Assembly: GCA_026018925.1 (NCBI GenBank)
Contig: JAKSZU010000008.1
Coordinates: 12,875,626-12,939,625, forward strand
Direction of reading: 5' to 3'
Length of the DNA: 64,000 nucleotides
Origin: Tupaia tana
Lineage: Eukaryota > Chordata > Mammalia > Scandentia > Tupaiidae
A model generated the notes under the pieces. It was given only the letters and a program-made list of their open reading frames with translations. It made no database searches and was not told the DNA's origin. Positions 33,682 to 44,975 of this stretch are shown here, one piece after another. Each line of letters opens with the position of its first letter. Position 1 is the first letter of the stretch. The position numbers were made by a program, and so were the translations under genes.

Positions 33682-33997
33682 TTCCTTCCTTCCTTCCTTC
33701 CTTCCTTCCTTCCTTCCTTCCTTCCTTCCTTCCTTTTTCTTTTTTTTTTCTTAGTTTCACCATACAGTGTGTGCATTTGCTAGAGACAGAGAAATAAGGA
33801 AAGTAAGAAATCACCCCTACCCCCCAAGGGGGATGGCCACTGCACAATCCCTTCTCCATTCTCCTCTTGGGATTGAGGGCATGTACACACATATACACAC
33901 ACTTGGCATGTTCCCCAAACTTCCAGATCTAGAACTCAAACTATGCAGTTGGCCATGTGGGCTCTAGCCACCTCAACTGCCACACCACTGACTGGTC
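33682..33997 (-). mobile_element. tRNA-derived SINE with (TTCC)n tail
   Basis: The tail is about 14 TTCC units (33678-33735), then 'caccatacagtgtgtgcatt', body and head 'ccacaccactgactggtc'. TSD 'agacatttc' at both ends. Confidence 0.88.
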
Positions 33998-34010
33998 TGA
34001 GACATTTCTT

Positions 34011-34270
34011 TTTTTTTTTTTTGGAGAGGTTTTTGCCATAGGGCGTGTGCACTGGCCAGACAGACAGAGACAGAGAGACAGAAAGTGAGAAATCACCCTC
34101 TGGGGGGGATGGCCACACCGCAATCCCTTCTCCTCCACTCTCCTCTCGGGATCTTGGGCACGCACGCACACGCGTCCGGTGTGAGTTTTAAGCCACCGGG
34201 TCTGGGACGCGAACCGCGGTTGACTACATGGGAGTCCAGCGACATAGCCATTACGCTAACTGCTGGTCCC
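34011..34270 (-). mobile_element. tRNA-derived SINE, GCG B-box variant, young
   Basis: Inserted in the TSD of the previous SINE. Perfect 13-bp TSD TGAGACATTTCTT at 33998-34010 and 34271-34283. Reversed B box 'gggacgcgaaccgcgg'. Confidence 0.96.
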
Positions 34271-34534
34271 TGAGACATTTCTTAAGAAAAGTTTAGATAT
34301 AGGTGAATGTATGTACATATTAGTAATGAGAAGGCTTTTCTAAATATTATACCCTGAAGTCAGAATCCATAATGGACAATGCAATATACATAAAAAGCCA
34401 CATAAAAAGGTAAGACTTCTATATAGAAAAAAATTGTCACTAGCAAGCCTAAGAGACAAATGAAAAGATGGGATGTATATGTGAGCAGTATATTCAAGAC
34501 ACGTGGGCTTATTGTCTAATAGTTAAGTTAAAAA

Positions 34535-34780
34535 TTTTTTTTGAAAATTTTATTCATGAGAGAATATGCATACACATGAGAGAGATGCCCCCAACAGAAT
34601 CTTACAGCACAGTTGTCCCCCTTCCCAGCTCTCTGGCTCATCAGAATCTCAGGTGCATGAGCACTTCATGTGTTTTGGAGTTGACTTGGGATCTGAACCC
34701 ATGGTCAGCCATGTGACTTGCAGTACTGTAGTTCATATACTTCTGTGTGTGCCACCCAGGTGAGGCTGGGGCTAACGGTT
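34535..34780 (-). mobile_element. tRNA-derived SINE, type C or degraded
   Basis: 'ttttattcatgagagaatat' tail side, 'ctcatcagaatctcaggtgc' body, 'gggatctgaacccatggtca' B-box region. Confidence 0.65.
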
Positions 34781-34784
34781 ACAC

Positions 34785-35390
34785 TAAAAAATATAATAAA
34801 AAAAAAGAAAGAAAGAAAAGAAAAGAAGTAAATATTTCAATAAAAATTGGATAAAGATAAATACAAATATCTCATAAAAAAGAAATACAAATGTCCAAAA
34901 CTTTCTCCGTTTTAAAAAGTAGAAGTGGTTGAGTACACCTCTACCACAAATAATACTACTTGGAACAGAACTGATTATAAGGCTACTTGTCTTGGAATTA
35001 TTCCTCACTCACCATTTGTATATATAAAGCGGTCATTGTCTGTGGCACATTTTCAACTAGGCAAGCTAGACACAGATGGATCATACACTCTGGGTTATGA
35101 GCTTTGGCACGCTGCGTTCCACTCTAAACTAGCGTTATGCCAAGTCAAATATACCCTGCTAACTGATTGTTAGCGCTTGCTCTCTAGGGTATTCATTCTG
35201 TGTTTGACAAAAGTTAATTTTTAAAATATCGAATGGGTGAAAAACAAGTGCAAGTGAAAGTGCTGACATAGTAGCAAAAAATTAAAGGTAGATCATTCCT
35301 CTGGGTGCTAAAATGCACATTTCACAGACATTGCTTAAAGCCTCTTTTAGGGAATATTTGAGGCTACAGAACTTGTGGTAGTCAACCTCT
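34785..35390. other. Single-copy DNA, no recognised feature
   Basis: A (AAAG)-rich stretch at 34800-34830 and otherwise unique sequence. Confidence 0.45.
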
Positions 35391-35394
35391 AAGG

Positions 35395-35507
35395 TGGTGT
35401 CTTAGTTTCCTGTAGCTGTTACAACAAAATGCCATATACTTTATGTCTTTTTTTTTTTTTTTTTTTGGAGAGGTTTTTGCTATAGGGTGCGTGCGCTCGC
35501 CAGACAG

Positions 35508-35550
<43 letters not shown>

Positions 35551-36165
35551 AAGTGAGAAATCACCCCCCAGGGGGGGATGGCCACACCATAATCCCTCCT
35601 TCTCCATTCTCCTTTTGGGATCTTGGGCACGCACGCACATGTGCCCAGCATGAGTTTTAAGCCACTGGGTCTGGGATGCGAACCGCGGTTGACTACGTGG
35701 GAGTCCAGCGACATAGCCATTACGCTAACTGCTGGTTCCCAATACACATTATGTCTTAAAACAGCATAAATATATTTGCTAATAGATATGGAAGCCAGAG
35801 TCTGAAATGAGTATCACTAGGTGAAAATCAAAGTGTTGGTAGGGGCAACTCCCTTGGGAAGCTTTGAGGAGACTCCATTTCTTGTCTTTTCAGGTGTTAG
35901 TGATTGCTAATGTTTCTTGGCTTGTGGGTTACATTTTCCAATTTTCTTTCTCTTCATATTCAGGTCACCTTAGCCTCTGCGTGTCTGTGAAATATCCCTC
36001 TGCCACACATTTACAGGGACACTTAACAATGACATTTAGGAATGTCATTCACCTGGATTGTCTAGAATAATTTCCCCATCTCAAGACCTTTACTTAATCA
36101 AGTTTGCAAATACTTTACTTATAAGATAATATTCGCATGTTCCAAGGATTAGGACCAGACATCTT
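35395..36165 (-). mobile_element. MLT1-type MaLR LTR, minus strand, split by a SINE
   Basis: Reversed LTR 3' end 'agctgttacaacaaaatgcc' at 35415; after the SINE 'tatggaagccagagtctgaa', 'tctgcgtgtctgtgaaatat' and 'aatttccccatctcaagacc' continue. Confidence 0.65.
35443..35743 (-). mobile_element. tRNA-derived SINE, GGGAACC/GCG subfamily, with (GA)n
   Basis: T tail, expanded GA tract (35512-35546), reversed B box 'gggatgcgaaccgcgg', head 'ctaactgctggttccc'. TSD-like 'ttatgtctt' on both sides. Confidence 0.94.
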
Positions 36166-36169
36166 GGTG

Positions 36170-36620
36170 GGAAGAACACGATCCTGCATGCTACAATGGC
36201 CTCCAACATTCCTACCACCTAGCATTCACAGACTTGTGTACTTACTGGGTTGAACTAGGGTTCATTTATATGGTCAATACCCTATAGCAGAAATGATATT
36301 ATATTTCTTACAAGATTAGCTTATAAAAGACTACAGCTTTCATTTGAGGTATTTCTTTCCCTCTCCTCTCACCCCTACTTCTTCTCACTCATTCTAGAAG
36401 AATCTACCTGCCATGTCTTGAGGACAATCAAGAACCTCTATGGAGAGATTCCTGTGGTAAGGCAATAAGACTTCTGGCCAACCCCAGAAAGGAACTGATG
36501 ACTCCAGCCCATAGTCATGTGAGTGAGCCTTCTTGGCACTAGACCCTCTAGCCCCAGTTAAAGCTTTAGACCACTGCACCCAAATTTGACAGCTTGACTA
36601 CAAACAATAAGGTGATGATA
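36170..36620 (+). mobile_element. Ancient MLT1-type LTR
   Basis: 'ttgttatatttcttacaaga'-like text, 'aaggaactgatgactccagc', 'gagccttcttggcactagac' and 'agctttagaccactgcacc' match an old MLT1 layout; strongly diverged. Confidence 0.55.
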
Positions 36621-36712
36621 AATTAATACTTGATCTCGAAAGGATGCATTTCTAGGGAAAATACAAATTGGTATAGTTTTTCTCTGGGGACACTCAGTAA
36701 TATGTTTAGTTT

Positions 36713-36963
36713 AGTTTTTTTTTAGTTGCCAGAGGGACCATGTACTCACCAGAGAGAGACAAAGAAAGAGAGAGGGAGAAAGCACTCCCAGTGGGGCATA
36801 GTTACTTCCGAATCCCTTCTTCATTTCTCCATCTTGTAAGGATTTTGGGCACACTAGCACATGTGCCTAGAGTGTTTTTCAAGCTATCAGGGCTGGGATT
36901 TGACCTGCTATCAGCAATGGGGGATTCAACTCTCTTATCCATTATGCTATGTGCCTGACCCCC
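36713..36963 (-). mobile_element. tRNA-derived SINE, old
   Basis: T run, 'gaccatgtactcaccagaga', 'caaatcccttcttcatttctc'-like body, head 'atgctatgtgcctgaccccc'. Confidence 0.8.
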
Positions 36964-37154
36964 AGTTTTTAAGGCCTAAAAATATGCTTAACCAGCAGTT
37001 ACAATTTAAAAAATATTTTTCTTAAAAATATTGATAAGTATTTTCTGTATGCTTAGAATTAATTTTAAATTATAACTAATCTATATATGCAAAAATAAGG
37101 ATTAAAATTGTGATTTATTACTATGCTTAATGTGATAATTTCTTTTTATAATAT

Positions 37155-37324
37155 ATTAAATTTTAACTTTATCTATTTATTTATTTCATTTTTAATTTGA
37201 CCAAAGAGAGACAGATTGAGTGAGTGAGAGAGAGAGAAAGCAAGCCACTGGGTCCAGGACTCAAACCATGGTCAGTCATGTGGGAGTCCAACACCCTTAA
37301 CCACTATGCCACCCGCTGGCCCCA
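37155..37324 (-). mobile_element. tRNA-derived SINE, short form
   Basis: Reversed tail 'aactttatctatttatttat', 'aatttgaccaaagagagac', 'gggtccaggactcaaacc' and 'atgccacccgctggcccc'. Confidence 0.9.
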
Positions 37325-37581
37325 ATGCTGTAATTTCTCTATGAGCACTGTTTTTACTGCATCCCACAAATTTTAGTAAACCATATTTTCATTTTCATTT
37401 AGTCTAAAATATTTAATAACTTCTTTTGGGGCTTCTTTAATCCATGTGTTATCTAGAAGTGTGCTATTTATTTGGGGATTTTTAAAGCTATTTTTCTGTT
37501 ACTGACATTAGTTTAAATATAGTCTGTGAACATATTTTGTGTAATTTCTATTCTTTTAAATAGAATAAATTTGTGTTTTAT

Positions 37582-37855
37582 GGCTAACCAACTGGTAGCG
37601 TGATGGTTCTCATATGGCCAATTTGAGTTCTGGACCCATCAGCTTGAAAAACACACCAGGCACATGTGCATGCCCAAAATCCCAAGAGGAGAATGGAGGA
37701 GAAGAGACTGCAGTATGGTCATTTCCCTAGGGGGTTATTACTCACTCTCCCTCTCTCTCTGTCTCTCAATCTGTCTGTCTCTCTTTGTGGATCACACAAG
37801 CCCCATAACAAAGCCAAAAACAACAACAATAGAAACAAAAATATATATAAAAAAA
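37582..37855 (+). mobile_element. tRNA-derived SINE, old long form
   Basis: 'ggctaaccaactggtagcgt' head, 'ccaagaggagaatggagga' body, TC tract and A-rich tail. Confidence 0.85.
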
Positions 37856-38632
37856 ACATAAAACAAATGATGCTTATGGAAAGAATGTGGTCTAACTTGG
37901 TGAATGACCTATATGAACTAAGAAAGAAAAATAAGTATTCTGAGGTTATTGGATATTTTATAAATGTCAATTGGATAATTTTGATTGATAGTATCATTCA
38001 GTTAATTGCTATTATTATTAATTTCCTTTCTAAATGATTTATCAACCACTGATAAAGGAGTATTGGAATCTCCAACCACAGCAATATAGACTATTTCTCC
38101 TTTTGTTTATCAATTTTTGCCTTATGCATTTTTATACTCTGTTGTTAGATGCATACATGTTTAGAATTAGGATTATCATGTCTTCTAGAATTGACCCTAG
38201 TAGTATTATGTAATGCCTTTTTGTATATATGATATTTTCCTTTGTTCTGACATTTATATTTGTCCTTTTTTCCCTCTCTTTTTCTCCTCTTTTAAGTTTT
38301 ATTTGAGTATTTTGCATAATCCCAATATATTATCCCTCTTACTATATCAATTATATTTCATTTAAAAATTTTCTTAGTCATCTTAGAGTTTGAAATATAT
38401 AGTTTAAATTAATCTAAACCCACTTTTAAATTATACTGTTTACTTCAAATGTAGTACAGATATGACATTTTTTCCAATTCTTCTTTCATTCATTTTGACA
38501 TTACTAACATTTATTTCACTTACCCATGTACTACAATAACCTGATCATTGCTTCTAATGTTACTTTAAATAAAAATGATATTCTAGATATTTTAGAATTA
38601 CTTATTTAATTTCATTTATTATTATTATTTAA

Positions 38633-38817
38633 TAATTATTTATTTCATTTTATTTATTCATTCATTTTATTTTAATTTGACCAGAGAGAGACACAGAGAG
38701 AGAGAGTGAGAGAAAGAGGGAAAGTGAGAAATCAAGCCACCAGGTCCAGGACTTGAACTGTGGTTGGCCATGTGGGAGTGTCCAGCGCCTTAACCACCAT
38801 GCCACCTGCTGGTCCCC
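38633..38817 (-). mobile_element. tRNA-derived SINE, short form
   Basis: Tail 'ttatttattcattcatttta', 'aatttgaccagagagagaca', head 'accatgccacctgctggtcc'. ATT-rich flanks on both sides. Confidence 0.9.
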
Positions 38818-38854
38818 GTTATTATTATTACTATTATTATTATTATTATAGTTT
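38818..38854 (+). repeat. (ATT)n microsatellite
   Basis: About nine imperfect ATT units between two SINEs. Confidence 0.9.
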
Positions 38855-39016
38855 TATTAATTTTTAAAATTTGCCATAGGGCACATATGCTCACCAGAGA
38901 GACAGAGAGAGAGAGATAGAAAGAAAGTGAGAAAGCAAGCTGCCAGGTCTGAGATTCAAACTGTAGTTGGACATGTGGGAGTCCAACAGCTTAACCACCA
39001 CACCACCTGCTGGCTC
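38855..39016 (-). mobile_element. SINE intermediate between short and long forms
   Basis: It has the long-form 3' motif 'gccatagggcacatatgctc' but then goes straight to 'aagcaagctgccaggtctg', skipping the G/C body. Head 'accacctgctggctct'. Confidence 0.8.
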
Positions 39017-39250
39017 TGTGATCTCCTAGATTAATTAAGAAAAAGAAAATATTTTTATTTTACTTTCATTTATTCCTTATTGAGTACTCTTACTTTCTTT
39101 ATGTAGATGCAAGTTTCTGACCTATATCATTTTACTTATGTTTGAAGAATTTCTTTTAACATTTTTTTCAAGGCAGATCTGCTACTGCTAGCAAGTAATT
39201 CCTTCAATTTGTGTTTGTTTCCAAACGTCTTTATTTCTCATTCATTTTTT

Positions 39251-39520
39251 AAATTTCTTTTATTTTTTTTGGAGAGGTTTTGCTATAGGGTGCGTGCACT
39301 CACCAGAAAGACAGAGACAGGGAGATAGAAAGCGAGAAATCACCCCCCAGGGGGGATGGCCATGCCGCAACCCCTTCTCCTCCATTCACCTCTCGGGATC
39401 TTGGGCATGGATGCACACGCGCCTGACGTGAGTTTAAGCCACTGGGTCCAGGACTCGAACCGCGGTCGGCTACATGGGAGTCCAGCGACATAGCCATTAA
39501 TTACACTAACTTCTGGTCCC
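39251..39520 (-). mobile_element. tRNA-derived SINE, GAG B-box subfamily
   Basis: TSD TCATTCATTTTTT at about 39238-39250 and 39521-39533. A short 'ttaattaca' duplication sits beside the A box. Reversed B box 'ggactcgaaccgcgg'. Confidence 0.94.
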
Positions 39521-39989
39521 TCATTCATTTTTTTAAAGAATAACTTCTCTGAATATAGAATTCTAGGTGGGTGGGATTTTATTTTCTTTCATCACTTTAA
39601 ATATTTCACGCCAGTCTCTTGTTTCATGGTTCCTAACAAGAGGTCTAGTGTAATTTTTATCCTTGTTACTTCGTAAATAAACTGTTTTTTTTCCAAGATG
39701 TTCTCTGTTTCTTAGATTTTCTGTAACTTAAATATGTAACTCATAAGAGTCTTTTACTTTTGTTTTTGCTTTTGTTTTGGTCTTTATCCTGCTTTTTAGT
39801 CTCACAGCTTCTTGGATTTGTGATTTGATATCTGTCAATGATTTTGGAAAACTCTAACCATTATTACTTCAAATTTTTCTTCTTTTTTTTTTTTCTTCTC
39901 CTTGTATTTTCATTATATGTTACAACTTTAAATTTTCTAACAGTCTTGGATACTCTACGTGCTCCAATCTGCTGGCTGTTTTGAAAAGA

Positions 39990-40241
39990 GGTATTTTTTT
40001 CCTTAGGAAGTGTGCATTCGCTGGAGAGAGAGAGACATGGACACTGAGAGGGAAAGTGAGAAATCACTCCCCAGGGAAGATGGCCACACCACAATCCCTT
40101 CTCCTCCATTCTCATCCTGGGATCTTGGGCACACCACACACACGTGCCTGGCATGAGTTTCAAGCCACAGGTCTGGAACTGGAACCTCGGTAGGCCATGT
40201 GGAAGTGCAGTGATGTAACCTCTACATCATCTCCAGCCTCC
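39990..40241 (-). mobile_element. tRNA-derived SINE, long form, diverged
   Basis: T run, 'aggaagtgtgcattcgctgg', standard body, decayed head 'acatcatctccagcctcc'. 'caatctgct' repeats at both flanks. Confidence 0.85.
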
Positions 40242-40889
40242 TCAATCTGCTATTGATACTTTCAAGGGAAGTTTTGATTCCCTGCATCATATTCTTCGTC
40301 GCCAGATGTTCTGTCTGATTTTTTTTTCAGTATATCTCTTTATGGAGTTCCTCTTTCAAGTCATGGAAAGATTTTGCTCATCTCCTGGGATTGCTTATCT
40401 GCCTTTTCATCGAATTTTGTTACAATGGATATTCTGGATTCTTTTTCCAACATTTCTGCAATCTCTCGTGTTTTTGTAGGGCAGGTATTTCCTGTCTTTT
40501 TCTTATTTCTCAGGGCTCTGCCTTAGTTCCTCCTACTTCTTTGGAGTATTTCTGTCGCTGTTGGCTCCGCCCTTCCCTATGACACGTGCTAGCTCTGTGC
40601 CAGTTTCCCTCCTCTATTGTGGGGGGGAGTGTGGAATTACAGTAGGAGCTTGGCCTTCAGAATTTCAGAGGGGAGTTTTTCTTCTTCACTTCTAGGTGAG
40701 TTGTGGGGAGAGAATTCCTCCAGAGTCTGCAGTCCTCAGGTGTTTGATACTTATGTACCCAAACGTTCTGCTCCCAACGTGAATGAAGAAAGATTACTTA
40801 ATTTGATAAAAAGATACATGAATAGTTTTTAATATGTAAAATAGGTTTTGTTAAACTATGTCATTTTATTTTCAAAAGTCATGCATTGT

Positions 40890-41145
40890 GGGAACCAACA
40901 GTTAGCATAATGGCTATGTCGCTGGACTCCCACGTAGTCGACTGCGGTTCGCGTCCCGGACCCGGTGGCTTAAAACTCACGCCGGGCGCGTGTGCATGCT
41001 TGCCCAAGATCCCGAGAGGAGAATGGAGGAGAAGGGATTGCGGCGTGACCATCCCCCCTGGGGGGTGATTTCTCGCTTTCTGTCTCTATGTTTCTCTCTG
41101 TCTGTCTGGCGAGCGCACGTGCCCTATAGCAAAAAAAACCTCTCT

Positions 41146-41172
<27 letters not shown>
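40890..41172 (+). mobile_element. tRNA-derived SINE, GGGAACC/GCG subfamily, young
   Basis: Perfect 16-bp TSD AAAAGTCATGCATTGT at about 40874-40889 and 41173-41188. B box GGTTCGCGTC. A tail of about 28. Confidence 0.97.
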
Positions 41173-41179
<7 letters not shown>

Positions 41180-41194
41180 ATGCATTGTAAGCCA

Positions 41195-41409
41195 CTGTTT
41201 GGGGCCTAATTAACAATTAAATTCCAATGTATTAATGAAAACCCAATTCCATAATAAATGATAAAAATGTAAACATTTCTTAAATTGTCTCTGTACTGGG
41301 GTTAGAGAAGGGAATCACAACCTAATGAAAGATTATTTCTGTTTTCTGAATGGAAGATTTGTAACAATGAAGTGTATGTAATAAAGTGCTGTGTTGATTA
41401 AAAAAAAAA
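41195..41409 (+). pseudogene. Possible 3' end of a processed retrocopy
   Basis: An AATAAA ('tgtaataaagtgctgtg', about 41379) lies about 20 bases before a run of ten A residues (41400-41409). I could not find a clear TSD, and the parent is unknown. Confidence 0.35.
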
Positions 41410-41419
41410 GAAGAATGAG

Positions 41420-41760
41420 TTGGGTAGACTGTAAGGTGGACATCTGCTTTGAACGGTGGGCCAGACAGCTACCCCTCCTCCACAGCAGGCTGGGCAGGGT
41501 CCCTGATGAGCCCCAGCCAAAGAGCTTGGGCTTGCCTGTTGCTCCTGGGTGGGTGAGGGCTAGAACAGCCTCAGCACATGTGCGGAAGCAGCTGGTACCT
41601 TTTAGCTCTTCTGTCTCTTCTATCTTTTCTGTTTTTAGGACTGGTTTTTGGAAGCTAGAGCAAGGCTGGAGTAGTCCTTCCTCCCCCATACCAGGCTGGG
41701 TGGGGTTCCCTGATGAGCTCAAACTGGCGAGCTTGGGTCTCCATGTTGCTCCTTCTGTCT
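41420..41760. repeat. ~207-bp diverged tandem duplication, GC-richer
   Basis: Unit landmarks 'caggctgggcagggtccctg' (41484) and 'caggctgggtggggttccct' (41692), followed by 'gatgagc', 'agcttggg' and 'gttgctcct' in both. An overlapping plus-strand open frame (41391-41882, 163 codons) reflects the duplication; I see no protein family. Confidence 0.7.
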
Positions 41761-41922
41761 CCTCTGTCTGCAATCCTTTTTCACCAGTCCTCCACCCTGT
41801 CAGGCTCCTGGGCCTGCACTCAAATACTCAGAGTGTTCCCTTAGCTGCTGGGCTGGTGCTTGAACCCTGGTTGGTCACATAGGATCTGACTTGTTCTGGA
41901 CAGTGTTATGGGGCTGGCCCGA
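41755..41922 (-). mobile_element. tRNA-derived SINE, GGGCCAGCCCC-head type, partial
   Basis: 'ccaccctgtcaggctcctgg', 'gtgcttgaaccctggttggt', head 'gttatggggctggccc'. Confidence 0.75.
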
Positions 41923-42111
41923 TATTTGATATAAATAAATAATTGATTCAATAAATACAGCAGTAAATCAGAGAAAAGAGCTTTTACACACAATAAAATT
42001 ACAACTTTAGGTCTGAAAGAAAGGTGGACAATAAACACCATAGTAATAAACATTGCAGACAAAATCCACCAGAGGGTACTAAATTTGGCATGCAAAAGTT
42101 TGAAAAGAGGC

Positions 42112-42310
42112 CCAACTGTGGCAATGCAAGTGGGAGGGCTGAGGCTTGTGTGGAAAGCCCCTGTTCAGTTCCTGGTCCAGCACAGGGAGTTCACACCTGT
42201 GGTCCTGGGTGACTGGGGGGCTGGGCAGGAGGGTTGTGTCACAGGGTGAAGTCTTGTCAAATAAATACCCCTCTCTCCCTCTCTCTTCTCCCCTTACTTT
42301 CTCATAAAAA
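42112..42310 (+). mobile_element. Type-C-like SINE, diverged
   Basis: 'aactgtggcaatgcaagtgg' head, 'gttcagttcctggtccagca' B-box area, 'ttgtgtcacagggtgaagtc' body, TC tract 42270-42300. Confidence 0.6.
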
Positions 42311-42339
42311 AGTGATTAGTAAAAGTTTGAAGAGAAACA

Positions 42340-42945
42340 GATTTTGCCTGCTCTCAGGTTACTTTCTTGACAGTACTCCACTAAAGAGAGAAAGAGAATA
42401 ACTTTACAGTGGGGAAGCCCAACAGACACCCACTTAACCAAGTAATCAAGGTAAACATAACCAGTAATAAGACATTTTGACATCATGACCCATTCATATG
42501 ATACACCGATAGGGACACGACATCTTTTGTTGTGTGCGTGGTATTATTTTCAAAAGTGTATAACCTAGTTCCAGTCATGAGAAAGTGTCAAACCCAGGTT
42601 AAAGGCATTCTATAAAATAATTGGTTAATACTCTTTAAAAATGTCAATAACATGAAAGGAAAGTCAGAGGAACTGTTATAAGACAGAGAAGACTGAGGAT
42701 AAGTAAAAAGTAAATGCAAAGAAAGATTTGGGTAGGATCCAAAAGAGAAAAATAACATCAAAAGAAGAATCAGCAAAATTTAAATAAGGTGTAGAGTTAT
42801 TTAATGACATTGTGCAAATGTTAGATTCCTATTCTCAATATGTATGTTGGCCATTATGTAATATATTATCACTGGAAGTGTAGTAAAAAGCAAAAGGAAC
42901 ATTAAAATTTTTTTTGCAACTTTTCTATAAGTCTAAAGCAGTTAA
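42340..42945 (+). mobile_element. Old L1M-like 3' UTR
   Basis: 'acattctataaaataattgg'-like text (42606), 'aaaaatgtcaataacatgaa' (42636), 'gttagattcctattctcaat' (42820) and 'gcaacttttctataagtcta' (42917) follow an old L1 3' terminus as I remember it. Confidence 0.55.
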
Positions 42946-43006
42946 GAAATTTATAATGGATAAAAATGGAAATCCAACTATGTAGTGTTTACAAGAAACA
43001 CACCTA

Positions 43007-43301
43007 GGGACCAGCAGTTGGTGTAATGGCTATGTCGCTAGACTCCCGTGTAGTCAACCACGGTTTGAGTCCTGGACCCAGTGGCTTAAACTCAAGCTGG
43101 GCACATGTGCATGTGTGCCCAAGATCCCGAGAGGAGAACGGAGGAGAAGGGATTGCAGTGGGGCCATCCCCCCTGGGGGGAGGGTAATTTCTGTCTTTCT
43201 TTCTTTCTGTCTCTCTCTGTCTTTCTGGTGAGGGCACACACCCTTTAGCAAAAACCTCTCTAAAAAAAGAAAAGAAAAGAAAAGAAAAGAAAAGAAAAGA
43301 A
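43007..43301 (+). mobile_element. tRNA-derived SINE with (AAAAG)n tail
   Basis: GGGACCAGCAGTTGGTGTAA head. Tail has about eight AAAAG units. TSD 'aagaaacacaccta' / 'aagaaacatgccta'. Confidence 0.94.
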
Positions 43302-43344
43302 AAGAAACATGCCTAAAATCTAATGACATCAAACATTTGAATGT

Positions 43345-43617
43345 GGGAACCAGCAGTTAGCATAATGGCTATGTCGCTGGATTCCCACGTAGTCGACCGC
43401 GATTCGCGTCCCAGACCCGGTGGCTTAAAACTCATGCTGGGCGCGTGTGCGTGCGTGCCCAAGATCCCGAGAGGAGAATGGAGGAGAAGGGATTGCGGCG
43501 TGACCATCCCCCCCTGGGGGGTGATTTCTCGCTTTCTGTCTCTATGTCTCTCTGTCTGGCGAGTGAAAAAAACCTCTCCCAAAAAAAAAAAAAAAAAAAA
43601 AAAACCAAAAACAACAA
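43345..43617 (+). mobile_element. tRNA-derived SINE, GGGAACC/GCG subfamily
   Basis: B box GATTCGCGTC. The 3' end 'gcgagcgcacgcgccctatagc' is replaced by 'gcgagtg'. TSD-like 'atttgaatgt' at 43335 and 43622. Confidence 0.94.
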
Positions 43618-43659
43618 AAAAATTTGAATGTAACAGGGTGGAAAACTATATAACTCAAA

Positions 43660-43688
43660 TAATAATAATAATAATAATAATAAAATAA
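43660..43688 (+). repeat. (AAT)n microsatellite
   Basis: About eight AAT units. Confidence 0.95.
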
Positions 43689-43852
43689 TAAGTCAGGGAT
43701 AGCATAGCAATAGATTTTTAAGGGTCAAAACATTATTAGAAGTATGCAGACTTACTTCATCAACAGGTTGATTTACCAGGGTGATAAAACTATTTTAAAT
43801 GTGTGTGCTTTCTATATGAGGAGAAAATAGAAAACTACAAGAAGGAGTAGTT

Positions 43853-43940
43853 GGGTCAGCAGGTGGCGTGGAGGTGCTGGGATCCCACATGGCCGACTCC
43901 ATGATTCGAGTCCTGTTGATAAACAACAACAAGAAGAAAA
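43853..43940 (+). mobile_element. tRNA-derived SINE, short form, 3'-deleted
   Basis: Head 'gggtcagcaggtggcgtgg' and B box 'gattcgagtcctg', then a CAA/GAA-rich tail with no TC tract. Confidence 0.8.
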
Positions 43941-43998
43941 TTTAGAGGCTTATACATTTAAAATATTCTTTGGATGAACCAATAAATAAAAGGAGAAT

Positions 43999-44236
43999 TT
44001 GGGTCAGTCAATAATGTAGTAGTTAACATGACTGGATCCCACATTACTGACTTTGCTTTCAAGTCTCAAACCAGTGGCTTGAAAAACATGCCAGGTACAA
44101 GTATGTGTGCCCAAAATCCCAGGAGGAAAATGGAGAAGAAAGAATTGTGGTGTGGCCATCCCTCCAGCAGGTGACTTCTCTCTTTCTCTCTCTGGTGGGC
44201 ACACACACTTTTTATACAAAATAATAAATAAAATAA
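43999..44236 (+). mobile_element. tRNA-derived SINE, older long form
   Basis: 'gggtcagtcaataatgtagt' head, 'cccaggaggaaaatggagaa' body, TC tract, AT-rich tail. Confidence 0.87.
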
Positions 44237-44381
44237 TTTGGAACACAAAAAGAAACTATTTTTAACTGAATGATAAAAATACTATGTATCACAGCATTTG
44301 TCACAAAATCAATACTTAGAGCACTTTTCCTTAAAGGAACAAAAGAATGAACTAAACATTCGTATTAAGAAATCAACAAAG

Positions 44382-44549
44382 GCACTGGCAGGTGGTATGG
44401 TGGTTAGAGGTGCTGGACTCCCACATGGCCGACACTGGTTCGAGTCCTGGAACTGTTGGCTTACTTTCTTATTTTCCCTCTCTCTCTCTCTCTCTCTCTT
44501 CTGGTCAAATTAAAAAAAAATAATTAATAAAGTTAAATAAAATTATTAA
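44382..44549 (+). mobile_element. tRNA-derived SINE, short form
   Basis: 'ggcactggcaggtggtatgg' head, B box GGTTCGAGTCC, TC tract, 'ggtcaaattaaaaaaaaat' tail. TSD-like 'aagaaatcaacaaa' / 'aagaaatgaacaaa'. Confidence 0.92.
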
Positions 44550-44975
44550 TTTAAAAAGAAATGAACAAAACAACAACATATCAGCAAAATGTAGAAGTAG
44601 TGAAATAATGCAGTAAAAGCAGAAATTAATGACACAGAAAACAAATATAACAGGTAAAGGATTGAAAAAGTTGGTAATTAGTTATTTGAAAGGTTAGATA
44701 AAAATCAGTAAATTCCTGATACTACTGATAAACCAGACAATAAACAAATTGCAACTATTCAGAACCAAAAAGCAATATCTCAACAGATTCTGCAAATATT
44801 GAAAGGTAATTAGTGGTAATTATAAAGTAGCTGTTTACCTGTAAATTCAAAATTTTAAGTGAAATGTTCATGTTCTATTAAAAAATTCTATATACCAAAA
44901 TTTTAAGGGGAAGGAACAGAAAACAGTCTTATAACTATTTTAAAAACCAAATTTGGATAAACTATGTACCCACAG

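Larger units (their letters stand above)
37325..40880 (-). mobile_element. L1-like minus-strand region, old, split by SINEs
   Basis: 'tttactgcatcccacaaatt' (37350) and 'ggagtattggaatctccaac' (38058) are reversed L1 ORF2-side text; 'ttcaaggcagatctgctact' (39168), 'atagaattctaggtgggtgg' (39556) and 'cttcttggatttgtgatttg' (39809) fit the upstream region of the same orientation. Could be more than one L1 copy; boundaries uncertain. Confidence 0.65.

Noticed and set aside
33678..33735. CRISPR-like or satellite array
   Set aside because: Simple (TTCC)n with no spacers.
41391..41882. 163-codon plus-strand frame
   Set aside because: Its length is explained by a tandem duplication plus a reversed SINE; no protein family recognised.
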